Assembly (NCBI RefSeq): GCF_013371085.1
Contig: NZ_JABWCV010000002.1
Coordinates: 1-64,000 of the forward strand
Direction of reading: 5' to 3'
Length of the DNA stretch: 64,000 nt
Origin: Vreelandella maris
GTDB lineage: Bacteria; Pseudomonadota; Gammaproteobacteria; Pseudomonadales; Halomonadaceae
The notes beneath the pieces were generated by a model. It was not told the origin of the DNA and ran no database searches. It was given only the letters and a program-made list of their open reading frames with translations. Made by a program: the position numbers and the translations under genes. Of this stretch, positions 63,729 through 64,000 are shown in pieces (the stretch's first letter is position 1; every line of letters starts with the position of its first letter).

Positions 63729-64000
63729 GTGAACGATAACACCATGTCCATTCCCCACTTAATAATGAATGCCAGCACCGTGGTGCAGCTGGTTATGTTG
63801 CTACTGTTGGTGGGGTCGATCCTCTCTTGGGTGGTGATTTTCCAGCGTAGTATTGCAATGCGTCGTGCCAAGCAAGAGTACAACCAGTTTGAGGAGTCTT
63901 TTTGGTCGGGTGTCGACTTAAATGAACTCTACCGTGAAATTCCCGCTGATGATCCACGCCATGGTGCCGAGCATATTTTTCAAGCAGGGTTTCGCGAGTT
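63729..64000 (+). CDS. tolQ: TolQ proton-channel protein (5' part; runs off the window)
   Basis: About 90 residues are visible from GTG 63729 (GAGGG at 63719, five bases ahead). The N-terminal membrane helix (VVQLVMLLLLVGSILSWVVIFQRS) and the QEYNQFEESFWSG segment match TolQ/ExbB. It forms the inner-membrane motor of the Tol-Pal system with TolR. The gene is cut by the window edge, not truncated. A later in-frame ATG at 63744 is possible. Confidence 0.92.
   Translation, partial: MNDNTMSIPHLIMNASTVVQLVMLLLLVGSILSWVVIFQRSIAMRRAKQEYNQFEESFWSGVDLNELYREIPADDPRHGAEHIFQAGFRE

Overview
The window is chromosomal DNA from a gammaproteobacterium, most likely a halophilic Halomonas-like species (Halomonadaceae). 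The evidence is gene content and order: aspS-ruvC-ruvA-ruvB-ybgC-tolQ, uvrB-nei, prfC-tatD, a class I fumarase, a split gcv locus with a sodium-coupled symporter, a PatZ-type acetyltransferase, TctABC transport and an acidic small proteome. The genus is an inference. No rRNA, insertion sequence, prophage or CRISPR array was seen. Four tRNA genes lie together near 37.6-38.1 kb.

Layout. 0-3.3 kb: patZ and a small convergent gene. 3.3-14.5 kb: an accessory catabolic island. It holds a UxaA-type dehydratase/lyase with its GntR regulator on the plus strand, a minus-strand operon tctC-tctB-tctA-ldh-dehydrogenase, an iron-dependent alcohol dehydrogenase plus a divergent SDR, and a second beta-hydroxyacid dehydrogenase. 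A 14-base element occurs at the uxaA promoter and again between tctC and the iron-ADH gene, which argues for one regulon acting on an unidentified hydroxy, sugar or sulfo acid. 14.8-18.6 kb: a lipoprotein, a small acidic protein, ppnN and a LysR regulator. 18.6-24.9 kb: glycine cleavage (gcvP, gcvH; AgcS symporter; gcvT). 25-34.4 kb: a LysM lipoprotein with a degenerate peptidase domain, an acyltransferase, a ketone-body operon (LysR, scoA, scoB) with bdhA nearby, grxA, an orphan HybE-like protein, and a RegBA/PrrBA-type redox two-component system.

34.6-38.1 kb: pyrC, mtnN, folD and tRNA-Pro/Arg/His/His behind a strong promoter. 38.2-41.6 kb: an ammonium transporter fused to PAS, GGDEF and EAL domains, split by an apparent frameshift. 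41.9-50.7 kb: a DadA-like dehydrogenase, a YjfB-like protein, prfC, tatD-family DNase, ygfZ, an HMA-like/OsmC pair, uvrB and nei. 50.9-58.4 kb: fumarase, cardiolipin synthase, LysR, bifunctional NadM-Nudix, YihY, acylphosphatase and a D-2-hydroxyacid dehydrogenase. 58.6-64 kb: fmdB-type zinc ribbon, aspS, ruvCAB, ybgC and the start of tolQ.

The parts most worth following up are the catabolic island with its repeated operator-like element, and the split Amt-PAS-PAS-GGDEF-EAL gene with a possible sigma-54 promoter. Most other regions are conserved housekeeping. Gene starts were moved to internal codons where a ribosome-binding site or domain boundary favoured them. All functions are read from sequence by eye; no database search was possible.
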